Positions 24,054-34,852 of a DNA stretch of 64,000 nt are shown piece after piece. The position numbers and the translations under genes were made by a program. How positions within the stretch are numbered: the first letter of the stretch is position 1; each line of letters starts with the position of its first letter. The notes beneath the pieces were generated by a model. It did not search any database, was not told the origin of the DNA, and saw only the letters and a list, made by a program, of their open reading frames with translations. The DNA comes from Amaurobius ferox (lineage: Eukaryota; Arthropoda; Arachnida; Araneae; Amaurobiidae), in assembly GCA_951213105.1 (NCBI GenBank), contig OX578148.1, forward strand, positions 140,069,915 to 140,133,914. Reading direction: 5' to 3'.

Positions 24054-24521
24054 ACTTCTTGCTACCATAAGGCTTCGGGTTGGTCGTGTGGTCTGGGTTT
24101 TCAACACGCAACATTTGAATAAGACACTGGAAAGCAGTTTACACTTGTGAGGATACTATTATTTATTATCATTTTATTCTAATTCTACGTTTTCCTGATT
24201 TTAATTTATGTCTTAAACTTCTCAACTTTCATTTCGAAGAATCGCATACTCACGATTGGCCCGATCCATAAGAAGGCAGATCCATAAGAATGACGTCTCT
24301 GCCATTCTGCCGAGTTCGTGTGTGTTCTGATCACCCATGGAAGGTAACATCGAGAGTGATAGCTTGCAATCTTGTGAGTATATACAATATTGTGTCGTAG
24401 TTGAATCATCATAAGTCCAGATTGAAGGTCAGTTTAGTAATCAGTTAGGTTTGAAGTTTATTGTAGGTTAGTATGTCTCGGGTAGAATTCGTAATGTAAA
24501 TAATGTGTATATAGATTTGTA

Positions 24522-24522
<1 letters not shown>

Positions 24523-24571
<49 letters not shown>
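24523..24571 (+). repeat. (TA)n microsatellite
   Basis: About 24 uninterrupted TA dinucleotides. Confidence 0.95.
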
Positions 24572-24575
<4 letters not shown>

Positions 24576-24996
24576 TCTATACGATAAATTTTCTAAAGCA
24601 CCATTATAATTCCTTTTTTAACAAAGAAGACTACTCCTTTAAACGTGACATGGATAATATGAAATCATATAACAGTGAATCATGATGTACGCATGCGTTA
24701 ATAAGATGTACTTTAAGAGGTAGACTTGCGCAAATTCCGGATCTTTTGGTTATCTTATCGACCTTTCAACATCTCTTCATTCTTTGTTTCCTGTCGCCCT
24801 TCATTTCTGTCTTTGTTCAAGAGCCTTCAATTTTACACCTATACGGGGAACTTGTTTGTCATTGTTGTGCATTGGTTCCGTGAGCGTTGCCTGGGCAAAA
24901 AAGCGCTTTAAATGGGAATGAGAGGTCGCCATCCCTCTCTGCCATTTTTATGCAATATATCTGGCATCTCCACATCATATCTTTACGTTTCCTTTG

Positions 24997-25036
24997 ATAT
25001 ATATATATATGTGTGTGTGTAGTATATATATATATA

Positions 25037-25070
<34 letters not shown>

Positions 25071-25089
25071 TATGCATGTGTGTGTGTGT
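24997..25089 (+). repeat. Compound (TA)n/(TG)n microsatellite
   Basis: Alternating TA blocks are broken by 'gtgtgtgtgtag' and 'gtatgcatgtgtg'. The tract is purine-pyrimidine alternating throughout. Confidence 0.95.
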
Positions 25090-26010
25090 TTTAAATTCCT
25101 AGCGAAGCTAGCTGAAAATAAAGTTGTTTATTGGTTAAATGTCGTGATTCCTTCGACGAACTCTAGTCATTAGTTACTGGAAGTTTAATTGAGAGTGAAG
25201 TCGAATGGAATGATTCATACAGAGCTAAGATCTTGGGTTGAAGTGGAATAGTACTTTATACACTCCTCGACGCAATTTCATCTCTTCCCAGAGATTTTCG
25301 ATTTTTCTCCCAAAATCTGATTATTGCCCCCCTATATATTTTCATAATTTTTTAATGAATAAAAATAAAGAGGGTAGGATAGGAATATTTTCCATTTCAT
25401 ACTAAAATTAGCTGGAGTGTAACTCAACTCGACTTTCTCATTCAAAAACTATAGCGTGTTGCCCTTCATTTTAAAATTATCCTCAAAAATATTTTGATTG
25501 ATACCAAGTTTGAGAATGTGCCCCTTCAAATTTGCCCTCCCCCCGAGGAGGGAAGCTAATGAAGTCACGAACACAAAAATTGTATCGTGGCCACTTTCCA
25601 CTAGAATGATTGAAAGTCTTAAGTTTCATTGTGTTATAAATAAATAACTCCTTCTATGCATAATATATCAAATTTGTCCTATTGCTGCCTTAAGAAAATA
25701 TAAAATTTCGAATAAACTTTAAAGTTTTCGCTCGAATTTCAAGAACTTCTATGTCTAGATTTATCTGGTTCGTAAAAATCCATTAATATGTGTGGCAGCT
25801 ATCGTCTACATAAAAAAAATTGACAGACAGACAGTCAGGCAGATGGACATCCTTCCAAAAATAGTCAACGTGTTGAAGAGATCCTAAAACATATATTGGC
25901 ATTAAAATCTCGAAGTCCAAAATTTTTCAAAAACAATACTTCCTCTAAACAATAATCTCTATACTATATTCAATAGTTTGAGAAAGTAAACAGGTGTTTC
26001 GCAAGAAAGT
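25090..26010. other. Non-coding DNA, fragment of a GTCT-associated repeat
   Basis: A short inverted (GTCT)n patch ('gacagacagacagtcaggca' near 25822) follows an AT-rich stretch and resembles the microsatellite section of families C and F in opposite orientation. Nothing else is recognisable. Confidence 0.4.
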
Positions 26011-26539
26011 CACGAAATAACGATTAGTCGCACAAAGTAAACAATCAAACAACACTTAAATGCTTCACTCATTACACAAAATAGGCGATATTATTTTCAA
26101 AATATTGACCAAAATAGTTTCACAAAACAACAGCTACTATTCTCAAAACACTGACAAAGTCACAGTCGACTGTAACTCGTATAGTGTCAACTCGTTCACT
26201 GAACTCCAACGAAGTGATGAGTCCTTTTTATAGTCTCTCTATCGAAACTTCGGAAATCTCTCTGTAGAAATTTCCAGAATTATCTAATGTCTTCTAGACT
26301 AATCGTTATTTCGTGAAGTTTCTGGAACATTCCGGAGGTCTCCAAATGGGCGATTCATTGCCAAATCTGGCAGCATTTCTTCTGACTCGAAATTCTAGCA
26401 ACCATAGAGTGAGGTCAGGGAAAGAATGTTCGCACCCGCTGTCTTCTGGAGAAAACACTCCGATGTCTCTGTTTGGTCTGCGATAGAGACGAAAGACAAG
26501 GCGGGGGCGCCAGTGAGGCAATATTACACGTTCGCAACA
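26011..26539 (-). mobile_element. Possible LTR or promoter segment with TATA box
   Basis: Read on the minus strand it begins 'tgttgcgaacgtgtaat' (26539 downwards) and becomes moderately GC-rich. It then has a TATA box 'tataaaaagg' (26232-26223) and a following pyrimidine/purine-mixed leader. That order (TG start, U3-like, TATA, R/U5-like) resembles a retrovirus-like LTR. I could not find a matching second LTR, a convincing CA end or a target duplication. An 18-base perfect inverted repeat ('cacgaaataacgattagt' at 26011-26028 and its complement at 26298-26315) lies inside and would fold in a transcript. A cellular promoter is the alternative. Confidence 0.35.
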
Positions 26540-26569
26540 ATAATGTAAATGTTTCTCCTATCTGACCAA

Positions 26570-26752
26570 TTTATTTTTATCCAAGTAGGGCTGATTAAAC
26601 CTAGGTTTGCCCAAGCAATGTTGGATAAATCTACGTTTACAAAAACAGCGTTGGTAAACGTAGGTGATAAACCTAGGTTTACCCAGTCCTTTTGGATAAT
26701 GTGGGCTTTACTCGGATAAACCTAGGTTTATCCAACTACGGCCTTTACTTCT
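26570..26752. repeat. Cluster of AAACCTAGGTTT palindromes
   Basis: The perfect 12-base palindrome 'aaacctaggttt' occurs at 26597-26608, 26669-26680 and 26718-26729. Near-copies with 'ctacgttta' and 'taaacgtagg' lie between. 'ggataa'/'ttatcc' flanks extend the symmetry. It may be a small palindromic MITE or a binding-site cluster; no transposase or target duplication is visible. Confidence 0.6.
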
Positions 26753-27625
26753 TACCTATATATCTTTCATATTTAAAAAATAAAATATTGGTGTCCAGGA
26801 ATCTTTATTAACTTATGAAATGTAACGCAAACATGCAAGTGAACGTGTTCAACTCTAATTTATGTAGAATATGCTGTATTTTGTATTTTTAAATCAAAAT
26901 AAATTCAAGATACAATTTGAAACTATTGTCCTCAATCCACTGTATTTTTACCGGTCGTGTCCAAAGGACGCCGTCCTAAAAATTAAGGCATTCGAATTCA
27001 ACCCGGAAGAGAAGAAAAACTTAACGTCTGACAAGTAACAACGGTTGATGTTACAAATGTATTGAGGAAATTCTATTGACTTTCGACCGAATCAAATCCA
27101 GCGCGAGAAATAAGAATGGAAGATCGAATTTGTCAGCGATGGACTCTCCTCAACTCACCTTCTTGTCGGTACCCTGTGCTCCCACTATACCTTGTTACTG
27201 CCTTCGCTGCCTGTTTTTGTTCTCTCTCATCCTTTTCCTGTGCTCTATTAGATTTATCAAACAATTTCGTACGACACAGCGGTCGCATCGAAAGCAATTG
27301 ATTCATTGCATTCCATAAAGTATTAGGGAGCTCTGAAACGTTGCCACAGATGAGGATAGAAGTGTTTGGGGAATGGGATAGCGAAATAAAATGATCAAAT
27401 TTATCACCCATTCGTTCTCTCAAGATAAGTACTTCGATAACTTGCTGCAAAGAAATGTTTAGTGGACAATATAACTTCGTGACGGGGAAACTCTACTTCA
27501 AGCTATAACTTGCACTTTCTCTATGGGAGAAGAGGAATCTCACTAAAATCATCCCTATTCTGCTAAGGTGTTTATTGGGTCAGCGATAATATATGCCTAA
27601 AAGCATACAGAAGCGATTGGACGAA
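26753..27625. other. Non-coding DNA, no gene recognised
   Basis: Frames of 61-105 codons overlap on both strands at 27076-27450 and mutually exclude one another. None carries a motif I recognise. Confidence 0.45.
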
Positions 27626-27629
27626 AAGA

Positions 27630-27780
27630 GAAGTTTTAAAACTTATAAAAAAAACTTGCTGTTCCAACCGGAAATCGAACCACAGATCTTCGTACTGATC
27701 AGCCGACGCTCTACCGTTGAGCTACTGGGATGGAATTGCAAGCTCATATCTTCGAAGTGGATTCTGCATTCTCTACCCTC
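27630..27780 (-). mobile_element. SINE family 3, copy 2
   Basis: On the minus strand are the A-box 'tagctcaacggtagagcg' (about 27724-27707), the shared 'agtacgaagatctgtgg' and the B-box 'ggttcgatttccgg'. The upstream 'cttgcaattccatcccag' matches copies 1 and 3. The right-hand frame reading through it is a shadow. Confidence 0.7.
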
Positions 27781-28009
27781 TAATATCAGATTGGCGTGCA
27801 ACTGACACACTGACTGACCACATCCATATTTTTACCTAAGGTAGCCTCCTCTACTGCCATTTTTTTGTCATCCAGGTTAGCTTTCTGCGTGGTTTTTGAC
27901 CTCCCGATTTCAAATCGGGGCTCAAAAGTCCATTGAGTCAGAGATCCCTGAATCCGTGCTAGGGTCACTGTCAGACCTCCGACATCTTTGCACTAACTTA
28001 CAGGGTTGA

Positions 28010-28160
28010 TATGTTCGGGCTCTGTTGTAAAGAACGTCGCCGTCCCAGACGGGAACCGAAACCACGGATCTTCGTACTGACCATCCGACGCTCTACCGCT
28101 GACCTACTGGAATGGAATTGCAAGCTTTTAGCGCTAAAGCGGACTCTGCAAACTCACTAC
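28010..28160 (-). mobile_element. SINE family 3, copy 3
   Basis: The minus strand carries 'cttgcaattccattccag', A-box 'taggtcagcggtagagcg', 'agtacgaagatccgtgg' and a B-box with one extra T ('ggtttcggttccc'). The bases flanking the tRNA-like core, 'tcccag' and 'ctggga', could pair as an acceptor stem. The loop between the anticodon stems is too long for a normal tRNA. Confidence 0.7.
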
Positions 28161-28889
28161 CGTAGAGATTAAGCGCAGAATATGGTAACCGGAAATGTGT
28201 TACTCATTGAAAATATGTTATCGCAAAGTGTCATGTCGAGGTAACTCAATTCTTAAAGAAAGATAATTCTTAAAGTGTGACCAATAAATGCAATTGCTAT
28301 TTCCAGGCAATCGCTGTAATTGCCATTGTTTTTATGGAACTCCTCGAAAAAAAAGCGCTCAATAATAAGACAATCATGGTACTTTTCTTATAATTTTAGA
28401 GGGACGTTTAAGAAAAACTTCAATGTCCTTAGTGGATATAAATGCAATAGGGATGATGCGCCCATTTGGGAAATATGTACCCATTAGATGTTGTGTCGAT
28501 GCCAAATTTGACTCATTTTCAACTCTTGTAATGGACGCAAGGTGGCAATATTTTTTCAAACAAATCTCTACCAAGTCTTTCGAATAGTATTAACTTTGAG
28601 TTGATTTAAACTGCTAAACGGGTACAGAAATTGCACAAAATTGCTTGACAGATTTCGCTCAAGAAGCTATAGCACCTGCTAACTGTACCGACAACAAAAT
28701 AAATTATATTACAGAGCTTGCTTAGCCCCAAAATTTGGTAGTTGCAAGAAAACTTGCAACTCAAGTAAGTTAAATAGCAAGTTTTTTTTTATTTCTAATG
28801 CTATTAATAGCTTTTCGCTGATGAGGATATCTAATAAAAGCATAGTCACTCTAGTCATAATGCTTGCAACAGCAAAAATATTTAAATTG
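28161..28889. other. Non-coding DNA with one strong hairpin
   Basis: A perfect 9-base stem with an AAAA loop lies at 28740-28761 ('agttgcaag', AAAA, 'cttgcaact'). I see no gene or repeat boundary here. Confidence 0.5.
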
Positions 28890-29540
28890 TCGAATGAACG
28901 TGCAACTCCAAGTTTATGTATATAGGAACTTGAAATTTAGTTCAAAGATCATATGATAAAAGATGTAGATATATGATAAAATCAATATGGATATTGGGTG
29001 TTTTAAAATATTCATTATTTTAAGGGATAACAGGCAAAAATATTTGAATATTCGAGTCAAATGAACATAAAATTCCAGGTTTATTGAGCTAGAGACTTTA
29101 CTTTTGATTCAAAAGTTGATCATATGATAAAATCATGGATAACTGCTATTTTCAAATATTCACATTTTAGGGAGTGTTATAATAAAAAATGTTCAAATTT
29201 TGAAACAATGTTAAACTCCATGTATATAGAATTAGGAAATTAAATTTTGCTACAAAGTTAGATAATTTGAAAAAATTAATTTAGATTGTAGTTTTTAAAT
29301 ATATATTATTTCAAGGGTGTCATAAGCAAAAAGGTCGATTGAACGTATTGAACTTATTGAGGTAGGAACTTAAAATTTGATTCAATGGTAGACCATATAA
29401 AAGAAAATTGGATAATTGGTGTTTTCAAATATTTATTATCTCAGGGGTTATCACAGATAAAAATGAGAATTGTTGAATCTGAAACTCCAAGCTTATTAAA
29501 GTAGGGAATTGAAATTAGGTGAAAAATCATACATAATATA
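28890..29540 (+). repeat. Diverged tandem repeat, about 130-165-bp unit, 4-5 copies
   Basis: Phrases such as 'actccaagtttat', 'aggaacttgaaattt', 'gatcatatgataaaatca', 'ttttcaaatattcattatt' and 'gggtgtcataagcaaaaa' recur in fixed order. Copies start near 28897, 29062, 29205, 29347 and 29473. It is old and AT-rich, with no coding. Confidence 0.65.
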
Positions 29541-31010
29541 ACTAAATCAACATAGGTAATTGTTGTAAAAGTAGAACAATATGAAACTTTCGTATAATGC
29601 TAGGCTTGTGGGATACAATGTATGTTCCATCAGTGATAGAAATTGTCTACAGTTCCAAAAATAACAAGGACATGTATTGGGTTTTCGAAAGCTAATTCTG
29701 CACAGTCATTTAGACTAGGATGTCCATACGCCTGTTTCTGATGGTCTCGAATACGCAAGGCCCGTTTACCCCACCAAGTTAGGGAAAGCACAAGTCCATT
29801 TGAAGGCCCCACTTTGATCTCATGAACATTGCCCCCCCCCATCCCCATAAAAAAATTGCCCACGTAAAACGTTGCCTGAACTAAATGTTTTCATCAAGCA
29901 AATGTTCTTTGTTTTTTTAAACTGGTTGCCAGTATTATTTATTGTTGTTAAATTATTGTTGTTAAAATTACAACTGATAATAAAGTTATTATTGTTAAAA
30001 TTATAATATTTTTTTTAATTTAATGTCATTTTTCATTTGTAATTAGTTTAGCTTTAAGTATTACCTGCCATGTCACTTAATTTTTAGTTAACAGTTTAGA
30101 ATTTAAAAAAACTATAGGCAATTAAAGTTTGAAAAATAACTTGCAGGCACATGCTGGTTAGGTGACGATAATTGATTCGAGGGCATAATAATCCTTCAAT
30201 GTGTCCTAACAGTTTGTGTCCTAACAGTTTGTGCCTTAACAATATCTAAAAAAGAACTGAGAAGGAGGCTAATAACGCCCTCAAAACAAGTATCATCACG
30301 GTTGTTAAAAGTTCTTTTGGCCTGAAGAAGGGGGCTTATAATGCCTCCAAAATAATTGTCGTCACCTTACTGATATGCCTGTTTTCGTCAAGGATGTTTT
30401 GAAGTTATTTTCTTACCAGTAGCAGTTTTATTTATTGTAATTAAAGTTTAGGTACAGATAATCAAAATATTTCATTGTTTGCTTGTATGGCGGCCTCTTT
30501 GATTCTTTTGAAAGGAATCATGTGCTTCCCGTGCCTTTTCGGTAATCAGGCTCTGCGAATGTTAATAAAACCGTCCAACAATATTATAGGTTGATCCTTG
30601 ATTCCAATACTGCATATGTTTCGCACTGTGGTTCAATTGAAGTATTTCCAATATATTATGCAGAAAACGATGAAGGAAACTGGAAAGAAAGCTCTGGAAA
30701 GGTAATCGAGCCTCCTTGCACCCAGGTTTTCCTTCTCTGTTTTTGATTGAGCCCAGTTGTTTTTGGCACACCAAGTGCCGTTCCTGCGCAGCAACAACTG
30801 GAATAAAAAGGGAAAAAATCTGATGCAATCAACACATTATTTTATTTACAAAGAAACAACCTAGGTATTACTGTTTTACGGGGTAGAAGCGAAATGTAGT
30901 CTTTAGAGCACACTTCTGCGAATCATGGGGTTTCCAACCGAAGAGGGGGAATGGACAATCCTTCGCTCCTCTAGTGCTGATATAAATGTGTGTCCAAATG
31001 CTCGTTTTAT
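29541..31010. other. Non-coding DNA, short duplications only
   Basis: It contains a 17-base tandem ('tgtcctaacagtttg' twice near 30201-30232) and paired phrases 'aggctaataacgcc' and 'ggcttataatgcc' near 30270 and 30340. Frames of 77-88 codons show no motif. Confidence 0.5.
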
Positions 31011-31012
31011 TA

Positions 31013-31986
31013 ATACTTTCCAAAGTAGTTGAAAAGTGTATATAACTTGGGTCATTATGTCTGTTTGTCCGTTCGCCCGATAACTGCCGTAAAAATGACT
31101 TTATCAAAATGAAATTTTAGTACGTTGCTGAAACGGTCTGTGGGACATATGAGACTGTAAATGATAAATACCACGCAATAAGTTTTGGATTGAACCCGGG
31201 TTGAAAAAATGAAATACATTGAGCCCTATGGGACCTCATTTTTCAAACATTTTTTAAGCGGAGTTAAAATTCACAAATGGTTTCGAAAATTTTAGGAAAT
31301 ATTCATATTATGCCATAAAATATATAAAACATATTCAGCAAAATAGGTTCGGTAGTTTTCTTTTAAATAAAAATTAAAATAATAATGGCAGCTATATAAT
31401 ATGAAGAGATCACGTGACGCATTTCAAAATAAAATAGGACATCCATCTTTTTATTCTCAGAGTAGAAATTGTGATTTTTAAAGTTCTTTTAAATTTATAT
31501 CGAGTGTTGCATGCGTCCTAAAATTTCTTTATTTTTGCGTATTTTCCGTGCATCTATATATACTCTGGCCTACGCAATGACACTATTTTTGAGTTTAAAT
31601 GATCATCCAACTTCGATTGTTTCTGCAAGGAAGCTTAATTTTAATGGATGCAGCATATAGATAAGCGATTGTGGATGAGTTGTATAAGAATTGCTGAATT
31701 TTTTTCAAGAAATATTATTTAACTCTGGAGTCTGAAGTAAAAGTGTATGAATGAAATATTCATTGCTTTTACATAGAGAATCAGACGATTTATATTGGAT
31801 GATGTCATTTGAATAAAGTTCTTTTATTTTTCGATGAAGTTTCAAGTAAAATAAATTATTGTATTTCTGTGATAATTAAAAAAATATCACCGCTAAATGT
31901 ATTGCATTTTAGAGATGCGATACATTCAGCATTTGAGTTAAACTGTTTCACAATCAATGCTTTATGCATGATTGATCTTTCTTGTT
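31013..31986 (+). mobile_element. Family C element, copy C3
   Basis: The start hairpin is degraded ('aatactttcc...gttgaaaagtg'). The (GTCT)n tract is short, followed by 'cgataactgccgtaaaaatg' and the usual terminal 'atgattgatctttcttgtt'. It is non-coding and more diverged than C1 at its left end. Confidence 0.7.
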
Positions 31987-32049
31987 TATTGTTCACTGCT
32001 TTTTCGCAATGCTTTTCTGGCCGAGATGTAAAACTGAGATTATTAAACT

Positions 32050-32291
32050 GGGAAGTGGTGTGATTTTTTTTTTTTTTTTACTATTTCCCCCGTGGTGAAG
32101 GGGCACCACGTCCACAAAACCCCCCTCCAGGGTATCCCATGGTGAAGGGGAGAAGAATTGCAGCTTCACTTTTATAGAAGCTCCCCGAAGGGCGGAAGTC
32201 TGACTTGGCTTCGACATGACAACATGCATGCCCGCTGGCGGGATTCGAACCCGCAACCCGCCAATCCAGCGATCAGCCGGAAACGCATGCC
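32050..32291 (-). mobile_element. SINE family 2, main part (interrupted by SINE 1)
   Basis: The minus strand reads a tRNA-like head with B-box 'gggttcgaatcccgcc' (about 32245-32230) and an extra arm typical of tRNA-Ser/Leu. A GC-rich body with 'gtggtgccccttcaccac' near the 3' end follows, and a T-run (an A-tail on the plus strand read as T) near 32066. The head continues at 32592-32625 on the far side of the inserted SINE 1, where the A-box 'tggtcgagcggtcaaggg' lies. Confidence 0.75.
32279..32291 (+). repeat. Left target-site duplication of SINE 1 (13 bp)
   Basis: 'ggaaacgcatgcc' recurs exactly at 32579-32591. Confidence 0.9.
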
Positions 32292-32578
32292 TGTGGGCGC
32301 GGTAGCCCTGTGGTTAGCGCGCGGAAGTCGCACTCGGTAGGCCCGGGTTCGATTCCCGCCGCTGCCAAAACTGCCGCCGTGTTCACGGGGAGTACGATCA
32401 CGTTAAACATGTGGGTCCGTAAGTCCTTCCGAGAGGTTGGTGGTAGGGGAAGGAGGGTACGGTCCCTGTGGATGCCTCCCCCACTGGGTTCCGGTCTAAA
32501 TTGAGTGGCACTTCCCGGCCGTCGAAACAGATACCTTACACCTTTCTGGTAGGTCGGACGGTCTGGGTCGAAGAAGAA
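32292..32578 (+). mobile_element. SINE family 1, full-length copy b (287 bp)
   Basis: The tRNA-like head has an A-box 'tagccctgtggttagcgcg' and a B-box 'gggttcgattcccgcc'. The body ('gtgggtccgtaagtccttcc', 'gggttccggtctaaattg') leads to a tail holding 'tcccggccgtcgaa' and 'ggtcggacggtctgggtc', ending in (GAA)n. A 13-bp target duplication brackets it. It needs a LINE reverse transcriptase in trans, and its tail resembles that of LINE-1w. Short open frames inside are accidental. Confidence 0.9.
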
Positions 32579-32591
32579 GGAAACGCATGCC
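32579..32591 (+). repeat. Right target-site duplication of SINE 1 (13 bp)
   Basis: Exact second copy of 32279-32291, 300 bases downstream. Confidence 0.9.
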
Positions 32592-32625
32592 CTTGACCGC
32601 TCGACCACCGGATCGGCGGTGGTAT
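32592..32625 (-). mobile_element. SINE family 2, 5' head fragment
   Basis: On the minus strand 'gatccggtggtcgagcggtc' carries the A-box-like promoter element. Joining it to 32279-32050 with one copy of the duplication removed restores an uninterrupted tRNA-Ser/Leu-like head. Confidence 0.7.
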
Positions 32626-33299
32626 GATAAAATGATTTGACTCTTTATGCGAGGAAATTTTAGTCCTAGAATCTTTATTTACAAAGAGTTCATATTTCGA
32701 GTAAATTTACCCAATTTTTCATACATTTAACCCAGAGGGTCTTTAATGAGTGAACCTTTCGAACTGAGGTACAGAATGTAGGATACTGGGGTGGGGAGGT
32801 CGAAATACCGCCCTGAAAATTTATCCACATTGATTCAGTGCTTAATTTGGGAAGTATGGGCGTGAACATAGAGCATACTTTCAAGGGAGGTGCGAACGTG
32901 AATATTGTTTTCAGGGAGGACTGGAGAGTAAAAGATAACCGGAAAACAACCGGTTTCGAAAGCTACATAATTAAGAACAGAATCATCAAATAACTTTAGA
33001 AAAACATGGGTAAAAATTATTGCAAAAATACTTGAGACTTGTTATTTGTGACTTGTTATGTGGTATAAAACAAAAATAAAGGAAACAAATCGCTTCGGAA
33101 TGTAAATCACTTCGGAATGTAAATCACTTCATCGAAAATCTTTTAAAATAGGATCACTGAACTGTCCTTTACTTATTCCTTTTCTAAGTTGTTAACCGCT
33201 GGACCAGAAGCGGTTGGGTTCTCAGTATTTTTACAAGTCTGGGTAAATTTCAATCCAAAGAAATATAAGAGTAGACAAAGATGGCCAGTTCACTGCTAG
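32626..33299. other. Non-coding DNA, nothing recognised
   Basis: AT-rich with a perfect short tandem ('cttcggaatgtaaatca' twice near 33093-33127). No gene. Confidence 0.5.
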
Positions 33300-34080
33300 T
33301 GGAGCTATGGTGAGGTAGAAGGTAGGAAGTATGGCCGTCATCTTGGATTTTGTAATCTTAAACGGAGGGTAAAAATGAGGGACGAAATGAAAAAATTCAG
33401 GGGGTTTTAGGGTTTAGAAACTTTTTTGCGGGCGGCAACGATATTGTAGTCTTATACGAGGGTATTGTTTTTGGACTTAATACATTTTTTAAGCGAGATA
33501 AAAGGGTGCATACCGAAACTTTCTAGGCAGTGGTAACACCTGGGATTCACCGCCAGTGTAGGTATGGAACCCCCAGCGCCGCCAAGTGACAAAAAAGGGA
33601 TATTTGAATTAAAGGTTGGAATTTTTTTGTTTAACATTTGGGTTGCTATGGCAACGCTTGGAGCTCTACATAGAAACTTTTTAGGCGGTGGCAACAGCTG
33701 GAATTCACCGCCAGTGGAAGTATGGAATCCCCAACGCCACATAGCGGCGGAAAAGGGAACTACCCAAGTCGGAATTTCGTTTTTTGTTTAATATTTGGGT
33801 TGCTATAGCAACGCTTGGAGTTTTACAAAGGTGGAATAGAAACTTTTCGAGCAGTGGCAACACCTGGGATTCACCGACAGTGAAGATATGTTGAGGTATG
33901 AGGTATGGCCGCCATCCTGGATTTTGTAATCTTAGACGAGGGTAAAAGGGGGGAAATGGAAAAATTTGGGGGTTTTAATAACATTTTAGGATGTGGCAAC
34001 GGCTCAAAAGAACCGGCAGTTGAGGTATGGAACCATTAGCGTCACCTAGCGGCAGAAAGGGGATATTAGAATTAAAGGTT
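33300..34080 (+). repeat. About 150-170-bp tandem repeat carrying X-box palindromes
   Basis: Three to four units share 'agaaactttttaggcggtgg', 'ggattcaccgccagtg' and 'aggtatggaaccccc', with starts near 33418, 33518, 33669 and 33836. Two units contain the 14-base palindromes 'gttgctatggcaac' (33642-33655) and 'gttgctatagcaac' (33799-33812), which match the RFX-factor X-box consensus. A 'tatggccgccatcctggatt' phrase, similar to the YY1 site, occurs at about 33901 and with changes at 33323. Frames through it are repeat-derived. Confidence 0.7.
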
Positions 34081-34084
34081 GGAA

Positions 34085-34400
34085 CTTGTGTCTAATTTTA
34101 AAGAGTTAACGACTGTTATGAAAATTTAACTGCGAATATAACTGTGAATTTAATTTAAATGGGAATAGAAACATTTTTTCTAAGATCATCATGATGAAAG
34201 GAAATAGTATCCAAGACGATACTTGGGTCTAATTTTAAAGAGTTAAAGATGGTTATGAAAACTTAACTGTGAATTTAATTTAACGAATATGCCGGATAAA
34301 GCATTTTTTTCTAACATCATCGTGATGAAAGAGAATAGTATCCAAGATGATACTTGGCAATTTTTTCTAATTTTAAATAGTTAAAGGCGGTTATGAAAGC
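34085..34400 (+). repeat. About 138-bp tandem repeat, 2.3 copies
   Basis: 'ctaattttaaagagttaa' recurs at about 34091, 34230 and 34366. In between, 'tctaagatcatcatgatgaaa' type and 'agtatccaagacgatacttgg' phrases repeat in order. No coding. Confidence 0.75.
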
Positions 34401-34494
34401 TTATTCAGCGAACTAGCATCTAGAGTTTAAAAATACAAACAGTCAAAAAGAGGTGTTTTAAACTACTTGAATTCAGTGAATACTTGGTTTGAAG

Positions 34495-34705
34495 CATTTG
34501 AATTTAACAAATACGATTTTCGTCCGTTTAAAAATCACAAATGTAAGTTCTCAGCTTTCTGAATTTCACAAATGCAAGTTTTCAACTTTCAAAATTTAAC
34601 AAATACGATTTTCGTACGTTTAAAAATCACAAAGGTAAGTTTTCAACTTTCAGAATTTCACAAATACGAGTTTCCAACTTTCAAAAAACTGACAAAAACG
34701 TGTTT
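34495..34705 (+). repeat. 92-bp tandem repeat built from about 31-bp modules
   Basis: 'aatttaacaaatacgatttt' occurs at 34501 and 34593, each followed by the same succession of 'cacaaa..taagtt' modules. The modules themselves are related to each other, which gives a second, shorter period. Confidence 0.7.
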
Positions 34706-34799
34706 TGAACTAGTTGAATCTCGAGAATTTCAGGGATACGTATATCGAGTGAGTGTAGGGGCGCTTGTGGGTTATTTATCGGCTATAGGCGATCTGCTT

Positions 34800-34852
34800 A
34801 ACGTTACCTCATATATTTCTGGTAGGTCGGACGGTCTGGGTCGAAGAAGTAG
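34800..34852 (+). mobile_element. SINE family 1, 3'-end fragment c
   Basis: 'ttctggtaggtcggacggtc' and 'tgggtcgaagaag' match the tail of the full-length copy including its (GAA) terminus. The rest of the element is missing or unrecognisable. Confidence 0.75.

Noticed and set aside
27076..27450. Overlapping frames of 61-105 codons on both strands
   Set aside because: Mutually exclusive and without motifs; not supported as a gene.
32296..32368. Functional tRNA gene
   Set aside because: The tRNA-like part is the head of a 287-bp SINE with a 13-bp target duplication.
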